Shown here one piece after another: positions 52,308 to 63,172 of a DNA stretch of 64,000 bases. The position numbers were made by a program, and so were the translations under genes. Where the stretch lies: assembly GCF_016616425.1 (NCBI RefSeq), contig NZ_CP067101.1:3906001-3970000 (forward strand). The letters are read 5' to 3'. Positions within the stretch are counted from its first letter, which is position 1. Each line of letters begins with the position of its first letter. This DNA is from Bradyrhizobium diazoefficiens (GTDB lineage Bacteria; Pseudomonadota; Alphaproteobacteria; Rhizobiales; Xanthobacteraceae). The notes below the pieces were generated by a model, which worked only from the letters and a program-made list of their open reading frames with translations, was not told the origin of the DNA and made no database searches.

Positions 52308-53264
52308 ATGGTCGTTATTGTCGATACCATCTCGAACCCGCTGCGCCCGCGCCACCCCGAAAAGGTGAACCGTCCCGATTCCGCTTCCCCGCCGAAGCCG
52401 GACTGGATCCGCGTGCGCGCACCCAACACCCGCGGCTATGCCGACACCCGCAACATCGTGCGGTCCAACGGCCTGCACACGGTGTGCGAGGAGGCGGGTT
52501 GCCCGAACATCGGCGAGTGTTGGGACAAGAAGCACGCCACCTTCATGATCATGGGTGACACCTGCACCCGCGCCTGCGCCTTCTGCAACGTCAAGACCGG
52601 GCTGCCGAATGCGCTGGACGCAGCCGAGCCGCAGAACGTCGCCGAGGCGACCGCCAAGCTCGGCCTTGCCCATGTCGTCATCACCTCCGTCGACCGCGAC
52701 GACCTCACTGACGGCGGCGCCGAGCATTTTGCCCAGACCATCCGCGCCATCCGATCCGCATGTCCCTCGACCACGATCGAGATCCTGACGCCGGACTTCC
52801 TGCGCAAGGAGGGGGCGCTCGAGATCGTCGTTGCCGCCAAGCCCGACGTCTTCAACCATAATCTCGAGACCGTGCCGTCGCGCTATCTCACGGTGCGGCC
52901 CGGCGCGCGCTATTTCCATTCGATCCGGCTGTTGCAGCGGGTCAAGGAGCTCGATCCCACTATCTTCACCAAGTCCGGCATCATGGTCGGCCTCGGCGAG
53001 GAGCGCCACGAGGTGCAGCAGGTGATGGACGATTTGCGCTCCGCCGACGTCGATTTCCTGACCATCGGCCAGTATCTGCAACCAACCCGCAAGCACCACG
53101 CCGTGATGCGCTATGTGCCGCCGGACGAGTTTTCGTCCTACGAGAAAGTCGCTTACACCAAAGGCTTCCTGATGGTGTCGGCGAGCCCGCTCACCCGCTC
53201 GTCGCATCATGCCGGCGAGGATTTTGCGAGACTGAAGGCCGCGCGGGCTGCTAGCGCCCGCTGA
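52308..53264 (+). CDS. lipA: Lipoyl synthase
   Basis: 318-residue radical-SAM enzyme that inserts two sulfurs into octanoyl groups on lipoyl domains. The auxiliary cluster Cys are C60, C65, C71 ([12 protein letters not shown]), and the radical-SAM cluster Cys are C86, C90, C93 (CTRACAFC). The conserved C-terminal [10 protein letters not shown] holds the Ser ligand. Normal length; the ATG is clear. The START-domain gene follows after 6 bp, an arrangement common in alphaproteobacteria. Confidence 0.97.
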   Translation: MVVIVDTISNPLRPRHPEKVNRPDSASPPKPDWIRVRAPNTRGYADTRNIVRSNGLHTVCEEAGCPNIGECWDKKHATFMIMGDTCTRACAFCNVKTGLPNALDAAEPQNVAEATAKLGLAHVVITSVDRDDLTDGGAEHFAQTIRAIRSACPSTTIEILTPDFLRKEGALEIVVAAKPDVFNHNLETVPSRYLTVRPGARYFHSIRLLQRVKELDPTIFTKSGIMVGLGEERHEVQQVMDDLRSADVDFLTIGQYLQPTRKHHAVMRYVPPDEFSSYEKVAYTKGFLMVSASPLTRSSHHAGEDFARLKAARAASAR

Positions 53265-53270
53265 ACCGCC

Positions 53271-53753
53271 ATGCCCAAATTTTCGAGCAAGCGCCGTGTC
53301 AATCACAGCGCCTCCGAGATGTTCGATCTGGTCGCCGACGTCGAGCGCTACCCGGAGTTCGTGCCGCTCTGCAGCGCGCTGAAGGTGCGCCAGCGGATGG
53401 CCAAGCCCGACGGCACCGAGGTGCTGGTCGCCGACATGACGGTGTCGTTCAAGCTGGTCAAGGAATCCTTCACCAGCCGGGTGACGCTCGATCGGGCCAA
53501 TCTGAAAATTCTGGTCGAGTATCTGCAAGGTCCCTTCAGCAATCTCGAAAACCGCTGGACCTTCGAGCCCAAAGGCCAAGAGGAGGGCAATGGCGTCTGC
53601 GACGTCGGCTTCTTCCTGTCCTACGAATTCAAGAGCCGCATGCTGGCGCTGCTGATGGGCTCGATGTTCGATGCCGCTTTTGCGCGCTTCTCCACCGCGT
53701 TTGAAAAGCGCGCGGACGCCATCTACGGGCGGCCGAAGCTGGCGTCGTCGTAG
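53271..53753 (+). CDS. Coq10/RatA-type START-domain protein
   Basis: 160-residue SRPBCC/START-like protein of the Coq10 group, starting MPKFSSKRRVNHSASEMFDLVADVERYPEFVPLC (shown here as MPKFSSKRRVNHSASEMF, then VADVERYPEFVPLC). This group includes mitochondrial Coq10, a ubiquinone-binding protein, and E. coli RatA, named as a ribosome-association toxin. In alphaproteobacteria a quinone-related role is more likely, but this is inference. It lies 6 bp after lipA and probably shares its transcript. Confidence 0.87.
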   Translation: MPKFSSKRRVNHSASEMFDLVADVERYPEFVPLCSALKVRQRMAKPDGTEVLVADMTVSFKLVKESFTSRVTLDRANLKILVEYLQGPFSNLENRWTFEPKGQEEGNGVCDVGFFLSYEFKSRMLALLMGSMFDAAFARFSTAFEKRADAIYGRPKLASS

Positions 53754-53869
53754 TCTTCGGCCGGCTGTAGTCCCGATGGAGGTAAGCGTAATCCGGGGCA
53801 CGTCGTACGTAGAAGCATGACGCTGCGATCTCGCGGCAGGTCTTGCCCGAGTCTTGCGTCGTCGTGTCG

Positions 53870-54360
53870 CCCTCTTTTTGTCAGAGGGCGCAGGGAAGAC
53901 CGGATGCCGGCTGGCACCCGCGGTCCACTGTGCGAATTCTGCGTAACAAGAAGCTGCACAGCGGCATACAGGTGAAGCCTGGACAGCCCGGCCTTCCCTG
54001 CGCAGTGGTTTTACGGCTTATGCCGAGCTCTCCCCGGGGAGCGATGCACTATTGCCCCCGTCGCCTTGCAGATCGCTGATGCGCGCGCCCGGTCGGGCAA
54101 TACGCATCACCGCAAGACTTGACGCACAGACCCCGGGCGTCAGGACCACACGGCTTTGCCGTACGCGAACCGCACCGGTCGTGTGCGCGAAGGCTCATCG
54201 CTCACGGTTTCCCGCCCTGCGATGCCTCTCGCGCCGGTGCTGCCAGCGTCCACCACGGCTCACCCCGCGTTTCGTGACGATCGCGATACGCCCCTCTGAC
54301 CGGGATGAGGTGGCGTCGGTGTACTGCAAATCAGAAATTCGGTAAAGCGGAATATCTTTG
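53870..54360. repeat. Bradyrhizobium dispersed repeat (non-coding)
   Basis: About 490 bp that I recall as a repeated element in many Bradyrhizobium genomes; recognisable pieces are GCTGGCACCCGCGGTCCACT, AGCGGCATACAGGTGAAGCC and GACCACACGGCTTTGCCGTA. Frames through it give spurious peptides such as KPGQPGLPC, often annotated as hypothetical proteins. The edges are approximate. The remaining intergenic DNA (53754-53869 and 54361-54575) shows no gene. Confidence 0.7.
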
Positions 54361-54575
54361 CTTGGATGGATTGACCCGCAACTTGTGTGTTTTGCCCGTC
54401 GCCCAGCACAAGGACTCGTAGATGGGGTAACGGGCCGGCCGGACGAAACGCAACGCAATTCGGGACAGCGCATCCGCGGCGGCGTCGGGTGCTGGCGATG
54501 CGGCGGGTGTTCGACCAGCATCGCGCCAATCTGGCCGCGAGCCGTGTGATCGCCCGCCAACCATAGGCGAGGCCG

Positions 54576-55184
54576 TCAGCCCCGCGGCGACCGCGGCGTT
54601 CTTCGTTTGGCCGTATGACGGCGCGGCGAGCGGGTCACGCGCGGGCGCAGGCGGCTGGCGGCTTCGCGGCGCGGCTTGGCCTGGGCTTGCGGGCCGCGGG
54701 CCAGATCCATCAGCATGCGCAGCGCCTCGACCACGGAGCGGGCGCGCACGGCGCTGCGGCCGATCGCACCGAAACGGTGCTCGCGGTGGATGATCCGGCC
54801 ATCGCGTGCCGCGGCGGCGAAGTGCACGAGACCGACAGGCTTGCCGGGCGTAGCGCCGCCAGGACCGGCAATGCCGGTGATGGCGACGGCCAGATCGACG
54901 CCGGCACGCTCCAGCGCGCCGACCGCCATCGCGGTTGCGGTTTCCTTGCTGACGGCGCCGAAATTCGCGAGCGTGCCGGCCTCGACGCCGAGCATCGCGC
55001 GCTTGGCGTCGTTGGAATAGGTGACGAAGCCGCGATCAATAACGTCAGAGGAGCCGGGGATATCGGTCAACGCGCCGGCAACGAGGCCGCCGGTGCAGGA
55101 CTCCGCGGTCGCGATTGTCAGTTTGCGCATCCGGCACAGATCGAGCAGCGAGCGGGAGAGGGCACGTGCGTCGCTGCCGCCCAT
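54576..55184 (-). CDS. CinA C-terminal-type amidohydrolase
   Basis: 202 residues. The first 160 match the CinA C-terminal (PncC) domain, which deamidates nicotinamide mononucleotide in NAD recycling: TIATAESCTGGLVAGALTDI with the catalytic Ser/Thr region, VSKETATAMAVGALERAG, AITGIAGPGGATPGKPVGLV. No N-terminal molybdopterin-like domain of full CinA is present. The last 40 residues form a strongly basic tail (KPRREAASRLRPRVTRSPRR), not part of the family, which may bind nucleic acid or be disordered. It lies 4 bp downstream of ispDF on the same strand and is probably co-transcribed. Confidence 0.88.
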   Translation of the reverse strand: MGGSDARALSRSLLDLCRMRKLTIATAESCTGGLVAGALTDIPGSSDVIDRGFVTYSNDAKRAMLGVEAGTLANFGAVSKETATAMAVGALERAGVDLAVAITGIAGPGGATPGKPVGLVHFAAAARDGRIIHREHRFGAIGRSAVRARSVVEALRMLMDLARGPQAQAKPRREAASRLRPRVTRSPRRHTAKRRTPRSPRG

Positions 55185-55188
55185 GATC

Positions 55189-56370
55189 CTACACGCCCCA
55201 GGGCAGACGGATGGTGGCGCTCGCGGTGGCCGCGATGCCTTCCTCGCGGCCGGTGAAGCCGAGCCGCTCGCTGGTGGTCGCCTTCACCGCGACGCGCGAG
55301 ATGTCGACGCCGGAAATCTCTGCGATGCGCGCGCGCATCGTGTCCCGCAAGGGGCCGATCTTCGGCCGTTCGCAGATCATCGTCACCTCGAGATTGGCAA
55401 TGCGCCCGCCGCGCCGGGTGACGCGCTCGATGGCGTATTTCAGGAATTGGTCGGAAGAGGCGCCCTTCCACTTCGCATCGCTCGGCGGAAAGTGCGAGCC
55501 GATGTCGCCATCGGCGAGCGCGCCGAGGATGGCGTCGACCAGCGCATGCAGGCCGACGTCGCCGTCGGAATGGGCGAGAAAACCCCGGGTGTGAGGCACG
55601 CGCACGCCGCAGAGCATGACGTGGTCGCCCTCGCCGAAGGCATGCACGTCGTAGCCGGTGCCGGTCCTGATATCGCCGAGCTGGGCAGCCAGGCGCGCTT
55701 GCTCGCGCACGAAATCCTCGGGAATGGTAAGCTTCATGTTGGCAACATCGCCTTCAAAGGTCGCAACCGTCAATCCCGCCCATTCGGCAATCGCGGCATC
55801 GTCGGTGAAATCGCTGCGGCCGTCCTTCGCCGCGCGACGATGCGCCTCGAGGATGACGTCGAAACGAAAGGATTGCGGCGTCTGCGCGATTCGCAGCCGC
55901 GCCCGATCCGGCGTGTCCTCGACATGGCCGCCATCGCCGATCAGCTTGATGGTGTCGGTGACGGGAATGGCGGGGATCGCGGCGCCGGTGCGGCTCGCCG
56001 CCTCGATCGCGCGCGAGATCAATCCTTCCGAGACGAAGGGCCGCGCGGCATCGTGGATCAGCACGATCTCCGGCTTGTGCTTCGCCAGCGCTTCGAGGCC
56101 GGCAAGCACCGAAGCCTGCCGCGTCGCGCCGCCATTGGCCGGCGGCTCGTGCTTGAGGCCTGCGACGGCGGCCGTGAACATGGCGCTGTCATCGGGGTTC
56201 ACCACCGGCTGCACCGCAAACACGTCGGCGTGGCGGCTGAACGCTTCCATGGCGCGAAAGATCACGGGCACGCCGCCGATCTCGCGATATTGCTTCGGCC
56301 CGCCGGCGCCTGCACGCAGTCCACGTCCGGCTGCGACGAGGACGACTGCGGTGCGCTGTGATTTCGCCAT
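55189..56370 (-). CDS. ispDF: Bifunctional IspD/IspF (MEP pathway)
   Basis: 393-residue fusion enzyme of isoprenoid synthesis. The N-terminal IspD domain (about 1-225) makes CDP-methylerythritol: [32 protein letters not shown] ([11 protein letters not shown]). The C-terminal IspF domain (about 233-393) makes the cyclodiphosphate: [19 protein letters not shown] with zinc ligands Asp and His, and [20 protein letters not shown]. The start ATG 56370 ([15 protein letters not shown]) is chosen because the long open frame upstream is antisense to dusB. Fused ispDF is the rule in alphaproteobacteria. Confidence 0.96.
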   Translation of the reverse strand: MAKSQRTAVVLVAAGRGLRAGAGGPKQYREIGGVPVIFRAMEAFSRHADVFAVQPVVNPDDSAMFTAAVAGLKHEPPANGGATRQASVLAGLEALAKHKPEIVLIHDAARPFVSEGLISRAIEAASRTGAAIPAIPVTDTIKLIGDGGHVEDTPDRARLRIAQTPQSFRFDVILEAHRRAAKDGRSDFTDDAAIAEWAGLTVATFEGDVANMKLTIPEDFVREQARLAAQLGDIRTGTGYDVHAFGEGDHVMLCGVRVPHTRGFLAHSDGDVGLHALVDAILGALADGDIGSHFPPSDAKWKGASSDQFLKYAIERVTRRGGRIANLEVTMICERPKIGPLRDTMRARIAEISGVDISRVAVKATTSERLGFTGREEGIAATASATIRLPWGV

Positions 56371-56547
56371 AGGACTCGAATACTCAGTTGATGATGGAGA
56401 GTCGCGGGAGTGGGGTGATTGCCGCATGCCTCTAGCACGGCAGGCCCGCAAAAAAAGGGGTTTCCCCGCATTGTTGGAAACAGCATTTTGCTGCACTGCA
56501 CTTGAAAGATTTGTGGAATTGTCTAAACTGTAGGCAAGACTCTTGAC

Positions 56548-56564
56548 TGCACAAGAATTGTGCG
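56548..56564. promoter_or_regulatory. Candidate NtrC-binding site before dusB-ntrBC
   Basis: TGCACAAGAATTGTGCG fits the NtrC consensus TGCAC-N7-GTGCA except for the last base. It lies 11 bp before the dusB start and upstream of ntrB-ntrC, where it would block initiation or transcription, as expected for negative autoregulation. Confidence 0.5.
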
Positions 56565-56575
56565 CAAGATGAGTG

Positions 56576-57652
56576 ATGGCAGGCGCGATGAAGCCCTGCC
56601 CAGTCAACGAGACCCCTGTGACCGGTTCGGCATCGTCCGGCTCTAAGCCGTTGAAAATAGGCGACATTGATGTCGCCACCCCGGTCTTCCTGGCGCCGAT
56701 GTCGGGGGTGACTGACTCGCCTGTCCGGCGGCTGGCCGCCGAGCTTGGGGCCGGTCTCGTCGTGTCCGAAATGACCGCCAGCGATGAACTCGCGAACGGC
56801 CACCGGATGTCCCGGTTGCGTTGTGAAGCCACCGGGATCGGCCCGCACGTGGTCCAGCTCGCCGGCTGCGAGGTGCACTGGATGGCGGAGGGCGCCCGGA
56901 TCGCCGAAGCCGAAGGCGCCGATATCATCGACATCAACATGGGCTGTCCGGCCCGCCACGTCACCGGCGGCCAGTCCGGCTCGGCCCTGATGCGCGACCT
57001 CGACCATGCGGTGAGCCTGATCGATGCGACCATCGCGGCGGTGAAGGTGCCGGTGACGCTGAAGATGCGGCTCGGCTGGGACGATCGCACGCGCAACGCG
57101 CCGGAGCTGGCGCGGCGCGCGGAAGCCGCCGGCGTCAAGCTCGTCACGGTACACGGCCGAACCCGCAGCCAGTTCTACAAGGGCGAGGCCGATTGGGCCG
57201 CGATCCGCGCCGTGCGCGAGGCCATTGCCATTCCGCTCGTCGTCAACGGCGACATCACCTCCTACGAGAAGGCGCTCGCGGCCCTCGAGGCTTCCGGCGC
57301 CGATGCCGTGATGATCGGCCGGGGCGCGCAGGGCCAACCCTGGCTGCCCGGCCAGATCGGCCGCCGCCTGCAGGGCGGGGCCGAGGAGACGGTGCCATCG
57401 CTCGAAACTCAGCTGCATTACGTCCGCACGCTCTATGAGGGCGTCTGCGCGCTCTATGGTCTGCGCATCGGATTGAAGCACGCCCGCAAGCATCTGGGCT
57501 GGGCGCTCGATGTCGCGGCGCGGGCGAGCCTTGCGCCGGCCGAGACGCTGAAATCCTGGCGCCAGAAGATCCTCACCTCGGAGGATGCGCGCCTCGTTCA
57601 CCAGTCTCTGCAGGATGCGTTCGACGACTTCGCATGGAGCGCTGCTGCATGA
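56576..57652 (+). CDS. dusB: tRNA-dihydrouridine synthase B (NifR3)
   Basis: 358 residues from ATG 56576; GTG 56573 and ATG 56588 are in-frame alternatives. FMN-dependent enzyme that reduces uridines in the tRNA D-loop. Family signatures: [49 protein letters not shown] with the active Cys, [21 protein letters not shown] and [11 protein letters not shown]. In rhizobia it is called nifR3 and heads the ntrBC operon; here its stop overlaps ntrB (ATGA at 57649-57652). Confidence 0.94.
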   Translation: MAGAMKPCPVNETPVTGSASSGSKPLKIGDIDVATPVFLAPMSGVTDSPVRRLAAELGAGLVVSEMTASDELANGHRMSRLRCEATGIGPHVVQLAGCEVHWMAEGARIAEAEGADIIDINMGCPARHVTGGQSGSALMRDLDHAVSLIDATIAAVKVPVTLKMRLGWDDRTRNAPELARRAEAAGVKLVTVHGRTRSQFYKGEADWAAIRAVREAIAIPLVVNGDITSYEKALAALEASGADAVMIGRGAQGQPWLPGQIGRRLQGGAEETVPSLETQLHYVRTLYEGVCALYGLRIGLKHARKHLGWALDVAARASLAPAETLKSWRQKILTSEDARLVHQSLQDAFDDFAWSAAA

Positions 57653-58818
57653 GCTCAGCCGCTGAACATCGCCGGCCGTCCGACAGCGATGCGATGCTGG
57701 ATGCCTTGCCCAATCCCGTGCTCATGATCGGGCCGGACGGCAAGATCGTCGCCGCCAATATCGCGACCGAAGCTTTCTTCGAAATATCGACCCAGTTCCT
57801 GAAGCGGCAGTCGTTGAAAGAGCTGGTGCCGTTCGGCAGCCCCTTGCTGGCGCTGATCGACCAGGTGCGCTCGTCGAACGCGCCGGTCTACGAATACAAG
57901 GTCGATCTCGGCACGCCCCGCATGGGCGGCGACCGGCAGGTCGACCTCCATGTCGCTCCGCTCACCGAGCGGCCGGGCCATATCGTGGTGATGCTGCAGG
58001 AGCGCAGCATCGCCGACAAGATGGATCGCCAGCTCACCCATCGCAGCGCGGCGCGCTCGGTGATCGCGCTCGCCGCGATGCTGGCGCACGAGATCAAGAA
58101 CCCACTCTCCGGCATCCGCGGCGCGGCCCAGCTTCTGGAGCAGCAGGCCTCGTCCGAGGACCGCATGCTGACGCGCCTGATCTGCGACGAGGCCGACCGC
58201 ATCGTGACGCTGGTCGACCGCATGGAAGTATTCGGCGACGAGCGGCCGGTGGTGCGCGGTCCCGTCAACATCCATTCGGTGCTCGACCACGTGAAGCGGC
58301 TGGCGCAGTCCGGATTTGCCCGCAACATCCGCTTCATCGAGGATTACGATCCCTCGCTGCCGCCGGTGCTGGCGAACCAGGACCAGTTGATCCAGGTGTT
58401 CCTCAACCTCGTGAAGAACGCTGCAGAAGCCCTGATCGATGTCCCCGACGCCGAGATTCAGCTCACCACCGCGTTCCGCCCCGGCGTGCGCCTGTCAGTC
58501 CCCGGTCAAAAATCCCGGGTATCCTTGCCGCTCGAGTTCTGCGTGAAGGACAATGGACCAGGCGTGCCGGACGATCTTCTGCCCAACCTGTTCGACCCCT
58601 TCGTGACCACCAAGCAGACCGGATCGGGTCTCGGCCTGGCGCTGGTTGCCAAGATCGTCGGCGATCACGGGGGCATCATCGAATGCGAATCTCAGCCGCG
58701 CAAGACCACCTTCCGCGTGCTGATGCCGATGTATTCCACGTCGGTGAAACATGCCGATCCAAGCAGTCGCGCCGACTCTGCCGGGAAGTCGTCGCCTGTG
58801 TCACAGGGGGCGAAATGA
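57649..58818 (+). CDS. ntrB: Nitrogen regulation sensor kinase NtrB
   Basis: 389-residue cytoplasmic histidine kinase, partner of NtrC, controlled by PII proteins. A PAS domain (about 15-110; [20 protein letters not shown]) is followed by the phosphoacceptor His H147 in [16 protein letters not shown], the N box [14 protein letters not shown] and the G boxes [11 protein letters not shown] and GSGLGLALV. The C-terminal 25 residues are Ser-rich. The start 57649 overlaps the dusB stop; a GTG/ATG a few codons earlier lies within dusB. ntrC follows after 9 bp. Confidence 0.95.
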   Translation: MSSAAEHRRPSDSDAMLDALPNPVLMIGPDGKIVAANIATEAFFEISTQFLKRQSLKELVPFGSPLLALIDQVRSSNAPVYEYKVDLGTPRMGGDRQVDLHVAPLTERPGHIVVMLQERSIADKMDRQLTHRSAARSVIALAAMLAHEIKNPLSGIRGAAQLLEQQASSEDRMLTRLICDEADRIVTLVDRMEVFGDERPVVRGPVNIHSVLDHVKRLAQSGFARNIRFIEDYDPSLPPVLANQDQLIQVFLNLVKNAAEALIDVPDAEIQLTTAFRPGVRLSVPGQKSRVSLPLEFCVKDNGPGVPDDLLPNLFDPFVTTKQTGSGLGLALVAKIVGDHGGIIECESQPRKTTFRVLMPMYSTSVKHADPSSRADSAGKSSPVSQGAK

Positions 58819-58827
58819 GGATTAACG

Positions 58828-60270
<1,443 letters not shown>

Positions 60271-60283
60271 CCGGCGGGACGGT

Positions 60284-60317
60284 GGCTCAGCTCCCCCTAC
60301 CAAGGCAGAGCTGAGCC
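60284..60317 (+). terminator. Possible terminator after ntrC
   Basis: GGCTCAGCT (60284-60292) and AGCTGAGCC (60309-60317) form a perfect 9-bp stem with a 16-nt loop, 14 bp after the ntrC stop. No T-tract. The rest of 60271-60758 holds one candidate small gene on the minus strand. Confidence 0.4.
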
Positions 60318-60435
60318 TGTCCGGATCGCGCTGGCCGTTGTGGCTGACGCGGTGAGCAGAAGTCGGGGCGGGGCCGAAATGTTCCGCCTGACCCAGCCAA
60401 AATTGGCTATCCGGCCGCTCGGCGCGGCGTCGCAC

Positions 60436-60582
60436 CTACCTGACGAGACCGCCTGATGCCGGCATGAAGCTGGCGACCCTCACCGGCGGCTCCTGCAGGC
60501 CGGGGCCATTGACCAGCAGATCCGAGGCCACGATCAGGACCAGAACAGCCGAGATCATCATCGCGAGAAAAAATCTGTCCAT
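60436..60582 (-). CDS. Possible small membrane protein
   Basis: 48 residues from ATG 60582: MDRFFLAMMISAVLVLIVAS is one clear membrane segment with a single positive charge before it, then a short periplasmic tail rich in Pro, Gly and Ser. The frame continues upstream to 60711, but that part is not typical. No ribosome-binding site is evident. It is divergent from ntrY. Offered as a candidate only. Confidence 0.35.
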   Translation of the reverse strand: MDRFFLAMMISAVLVLIVASDLLVNGPGLQEPPVRVASFMPASGGLVR

Positions 60583-60758
60583 GCGAGGGATCAAGCCGGG
60601 ACAGGGACATCCGTTCCCGCCTGGCGGCATATCCTTGTGGATGCGCCGCTCCGCCATGCCAACGACGCCGCGGAATTGTCGCAATTCGGCAACAATGTGG
60701 TACGAATACATCAGTATCCGCCGCCCGTCGCGGACCCGTTTTCAGCACCATTGCCGGA

Positions 60759-63155
60759 ATGACCAGCGCAAATACCTCGGCCGCACACTTTGACACGGCC
60801 CCAGCGGAAGAGCCCCGGCGCTGGTCGGTGCGACGCTGGCTGGCGCCCTTTGCCGTGGCGCTGGCGTTGCTGTCGGCCTTCCTGACCTTCCTGGTCCTGA
60901 CCGGGCTCACCAAGATCGAGCCGACGCCCGAGGTCGTCCGCTCGTTCTACCTGATCAACGCGGCCACGATTCTGCTGCTGGTCGGCATCATCGCCCGCGA
61001 GCTCTGGAAGCTGATCCAGGCGCGGCGGCGGGGCAGGGCGGCGGCGCGCCTCCATGTCCAGATCGTCAGCCTGTTCTCGATCGTGGCGGTGCTGCCGGCG
61101 GTGTTGGTCGCGGTCGTCGCCAACGTCACCATCGAACGCGGCCTCGATCGGTTGTTCTCCGGCCCGACGAAGGCGGTGATCCAGAACTCGCTGACGATCG
61201 CGCGGGCCTATATGCAGGACCATGCGCAGCTGATCCGCGGCGACATTCTCGGCATGGCCAACGACATCGCGCACGCCCGGCCGCTCTACGACCAGGATCG
61301 CCGCTCGTTCCGGGAGATGCTCACCGCCAGCGCCGCCTCGCGCAATCTGCCCGGTGCGATGATCATCGACAAGAACACCAACATCCTGGAATCCGCCGAC
61401 ACCGGCATGCGGCTCGCCTATTCGCCGCCTGCGCCGGACTTCCTCAGCAACGTCAACGAGAATGAACCCGAGATCGCTGTGCTGCCGGACGCGAGCTACG
61501 TCGCCGCGGTGATCCGGTTGCGCGCCTTCAGCGACACCTTCCTCTATGTCGCCCGTCCGCTCGACCCCAATGTCGTCAATCAGCTCAAGCAGACCGAGGT
61601 CAGCGTCGCCGAATACGCCCAGATCGAGTCGCGCCGGCTCGGCATCCAGGTCGCCTTCGCGCTGATGTTCGCGGTGATCGCGCTGACCATCCTGATGGCC
61701 TCGGTGCTGATCGGTCTCAACTTCGCCAATTCGCTGGTCTCGCCGATCCGGCGGCTGATGAACGCGGCCCACACGGTCTCGACCGGCGATCTGCATGTCC
61801 AGGTGCCGGTGCACCAGTCGGAAGGCGACCTCGCCCAGCTCGGCGAGACCTTCAACAAGATGACGCAGGAATTGCGCAGTCAGCGCGATGAGCTCGTCAA
61901 TGCCAGCGACCTCATCGACAGCCGCCGCCGCTTCATCGAGGCCGTGCTGTCCTCGGCAAGCGCCGGCATCATCGGCGTCGATGCCTCCGGCAGCGTCGGC
62001 ATTTTGAACCGTTCCGCCGAGAAGCTGATCGGGCACGCCGAATCCGAGACGCTCGGCCATCCGCTCTCCGACGTGCTGCCCGAGCTCGACGAGATGATGA
62101 AGGCGGCACGGGAAGGGACCCAGCGTCTGGTGCAAGGCCAGATCACGATCACCCGCGACGGCACCGAGCGCAATCTGTCGGTCCGCGTCAGCGCCGAGAA
62201 GAACCAGCCGCACGACAGCTACATCATCACGCTCGACGACATCACCGAGCTGGTCTCGGCGCAGCGCACCTCGGCCTGGGGCGACGTGGCGCGCCGCATC
62301 GCGCACGAGATCAAGAACCCCCTGACGCCGATCCAGCTCTCCGCCGAGCGCATCCGCCGCAAGTTCGGCAAGGGCATCACCGAGGCCAAGGACAAGCAGA
62401 TCTTCGAACAGTGCACCGACACCATCGTTCGCCAGGTCGACGATATCCGCCGCATGGTCGACGAGTTCTCGCGCTTCGCGCGGATGCCGAAACCGGTGAT
62501 GGAGGGCGAGGACGTCGCCGACACCGTGCGGCAGGCGGTGTTCCTGATGAAGGTCGCCCATCCCGAGATCGATATCGAGGCCGAGTTCAAGCAGGACCCG
62601 CTGCGGGCGCAATTCGACCGGCGGCTGATCTCCCAGGCGGTCACGAACATCGTCAAGAACGCCAGCGAAGCGATCGAGCAGGTCCCGCCGGAGGAGCTTG
62701 CCCAGGAAAACGGAAAGGGTCGTATCGACGTCGTGGTGTCCCGCGAGGGCGAGGACGTGCTGATCGACGTCATCGACAATGGTATCGGCCTGCCCAAGGT
62801 GGCCCGCTCGCGGCTGCTCGAACCATACGTCACGACGCGGGCCAAGGGCACCGGCCTGGGGCTGGCAATCGTCGGCCGCGTGCTGGAAGACCATGGCGGG
62901 CGCATCGAGCTGAAGGATGCCTCCGACTTCCGCGAAGGGCAGCGCGGCGCCTGGATGCGGATGCGCTTTGCGATCTCCGGGCAACCCGCGAAAGCCGAGG
63001 GCGCCGAACAGGCGCCGGCGGACGAGGCGAGGGCCATCGAATCCGCCAAGGAATCCGGCCGGGATATGGAAACAAACGAGGCGGCGGGCGAAACCAAAGA
63101 GCCCGCCGAAAAGACCAATGATTCAACGAAGATCGAAGCCTCAACAGGCAGCTGA
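60759..63155 (+). CDS. ntrY: Nitrogen-regulation membrane sensor kinase NtrY
   Basis: 798-residue membrane histidine kinase, partner of NtrX. Membrane segments at about 30-50, 65-85, 100-120 and 310-335 flank a periplasmic region. HAMP (about 335-390; VSPIRRLMNAAHTVSTGDLH), PAS (about 405-490) and kinase domains follow. The phosphoacceptor His is H516 in [16 protein letters not shown], the N box reads NIVKNASEAI and the G box TGLGLAIVGRVLEDHGG. The last 60 residues are Glu/Ala/Lys-rich and disordered. ntrX begins 17 bp downstream. In alphaproteobacteria NtrYX affects nitrogen and redox regulation and envelope functions. Confidence 0.95.
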   Translation: MTSANTSAAHFDTAPAEEPRRWSVRRWLAPFAVALALLSAFLTFLVLTGLTKIEPTPEVVRSFYLINAATILLLVGIIARELWKLIQARRRGRAAARLHVQIVSLFSIVAVLPAVLVAVVANVTIERGLDRLFSGPTKAVIQNSLTIARAYMQDHAQLIRGDILGMANDIAHARPLYDQDRRSFREMLTASAASRNLPGAMIIDKNTNILESADTGMRLAYSPPAPDFLSNVNENEPEIAVLPDASYVAAVIRLRAFSDTFLYVARPLDPNVVNQLKQTEVSVAEYAQIESRRLGIQVAFALMFAVIALTILMASVLIGLNFANSLVSPIRRLMNAAHTVSTGDLHVQVPVHQSEGDLAQLGETFNKMTQELRSQRDELVNASDLIDSRRRFIEAVLSSASAGIIGVDASGSVGILNRSAEKLIGHAESETLGHPLSDVLPELDEMMKAAREGTQRLVQGQITITRDGTERNLSVRVSAEKNQPHDSYIITLDDITELVSAQRTSAWGDVARRIAHEIKNPLTPIQLSAERIRRKFGKGITEAKDKQIFEQCTDTIVRQVDDIRRMVDEFSRFARMPKPVMEGEDVADTVRQAVFLMKVAHPEIDIEAEFKQDPLRAQFDRRLISQAVTNIVKNASEAIEQVPPEELAQENGKGRIDVVVSREGEDVLIDVIDNGIGLPKVARSRLLEPYVTTRAKGTGLGLAIVGRVLEDHGGRIELKDASDFREGQRGAWMRMRFAISGQPAKAEGAEQAPADEARAIESAKESGRDMETNEAAGETKEPAEKTNDSTKIEASTGS

Positions 63156-63172
63156 CGAGACAGGCGCGACCC

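Noticed and set aside
48456..53801. Very long minus-strand open frame (1781 codons)
   Set aside because: Antisense to valS, lipA and the START-domain gene; composition is that of a shadow frame in GC-rich DNA.
53843..54345. Two plus-strand ORFs in the dispersed repeat
   Set aside because: They encode peptides typical of this non-coding repeat (KPGQPGLPC) and lack start signals.
56371..57147. N-terminal extension of ispDF on the minus strand
   Set aside because: Antisense to dusB; IspD homology starts at the ATG at 56370.
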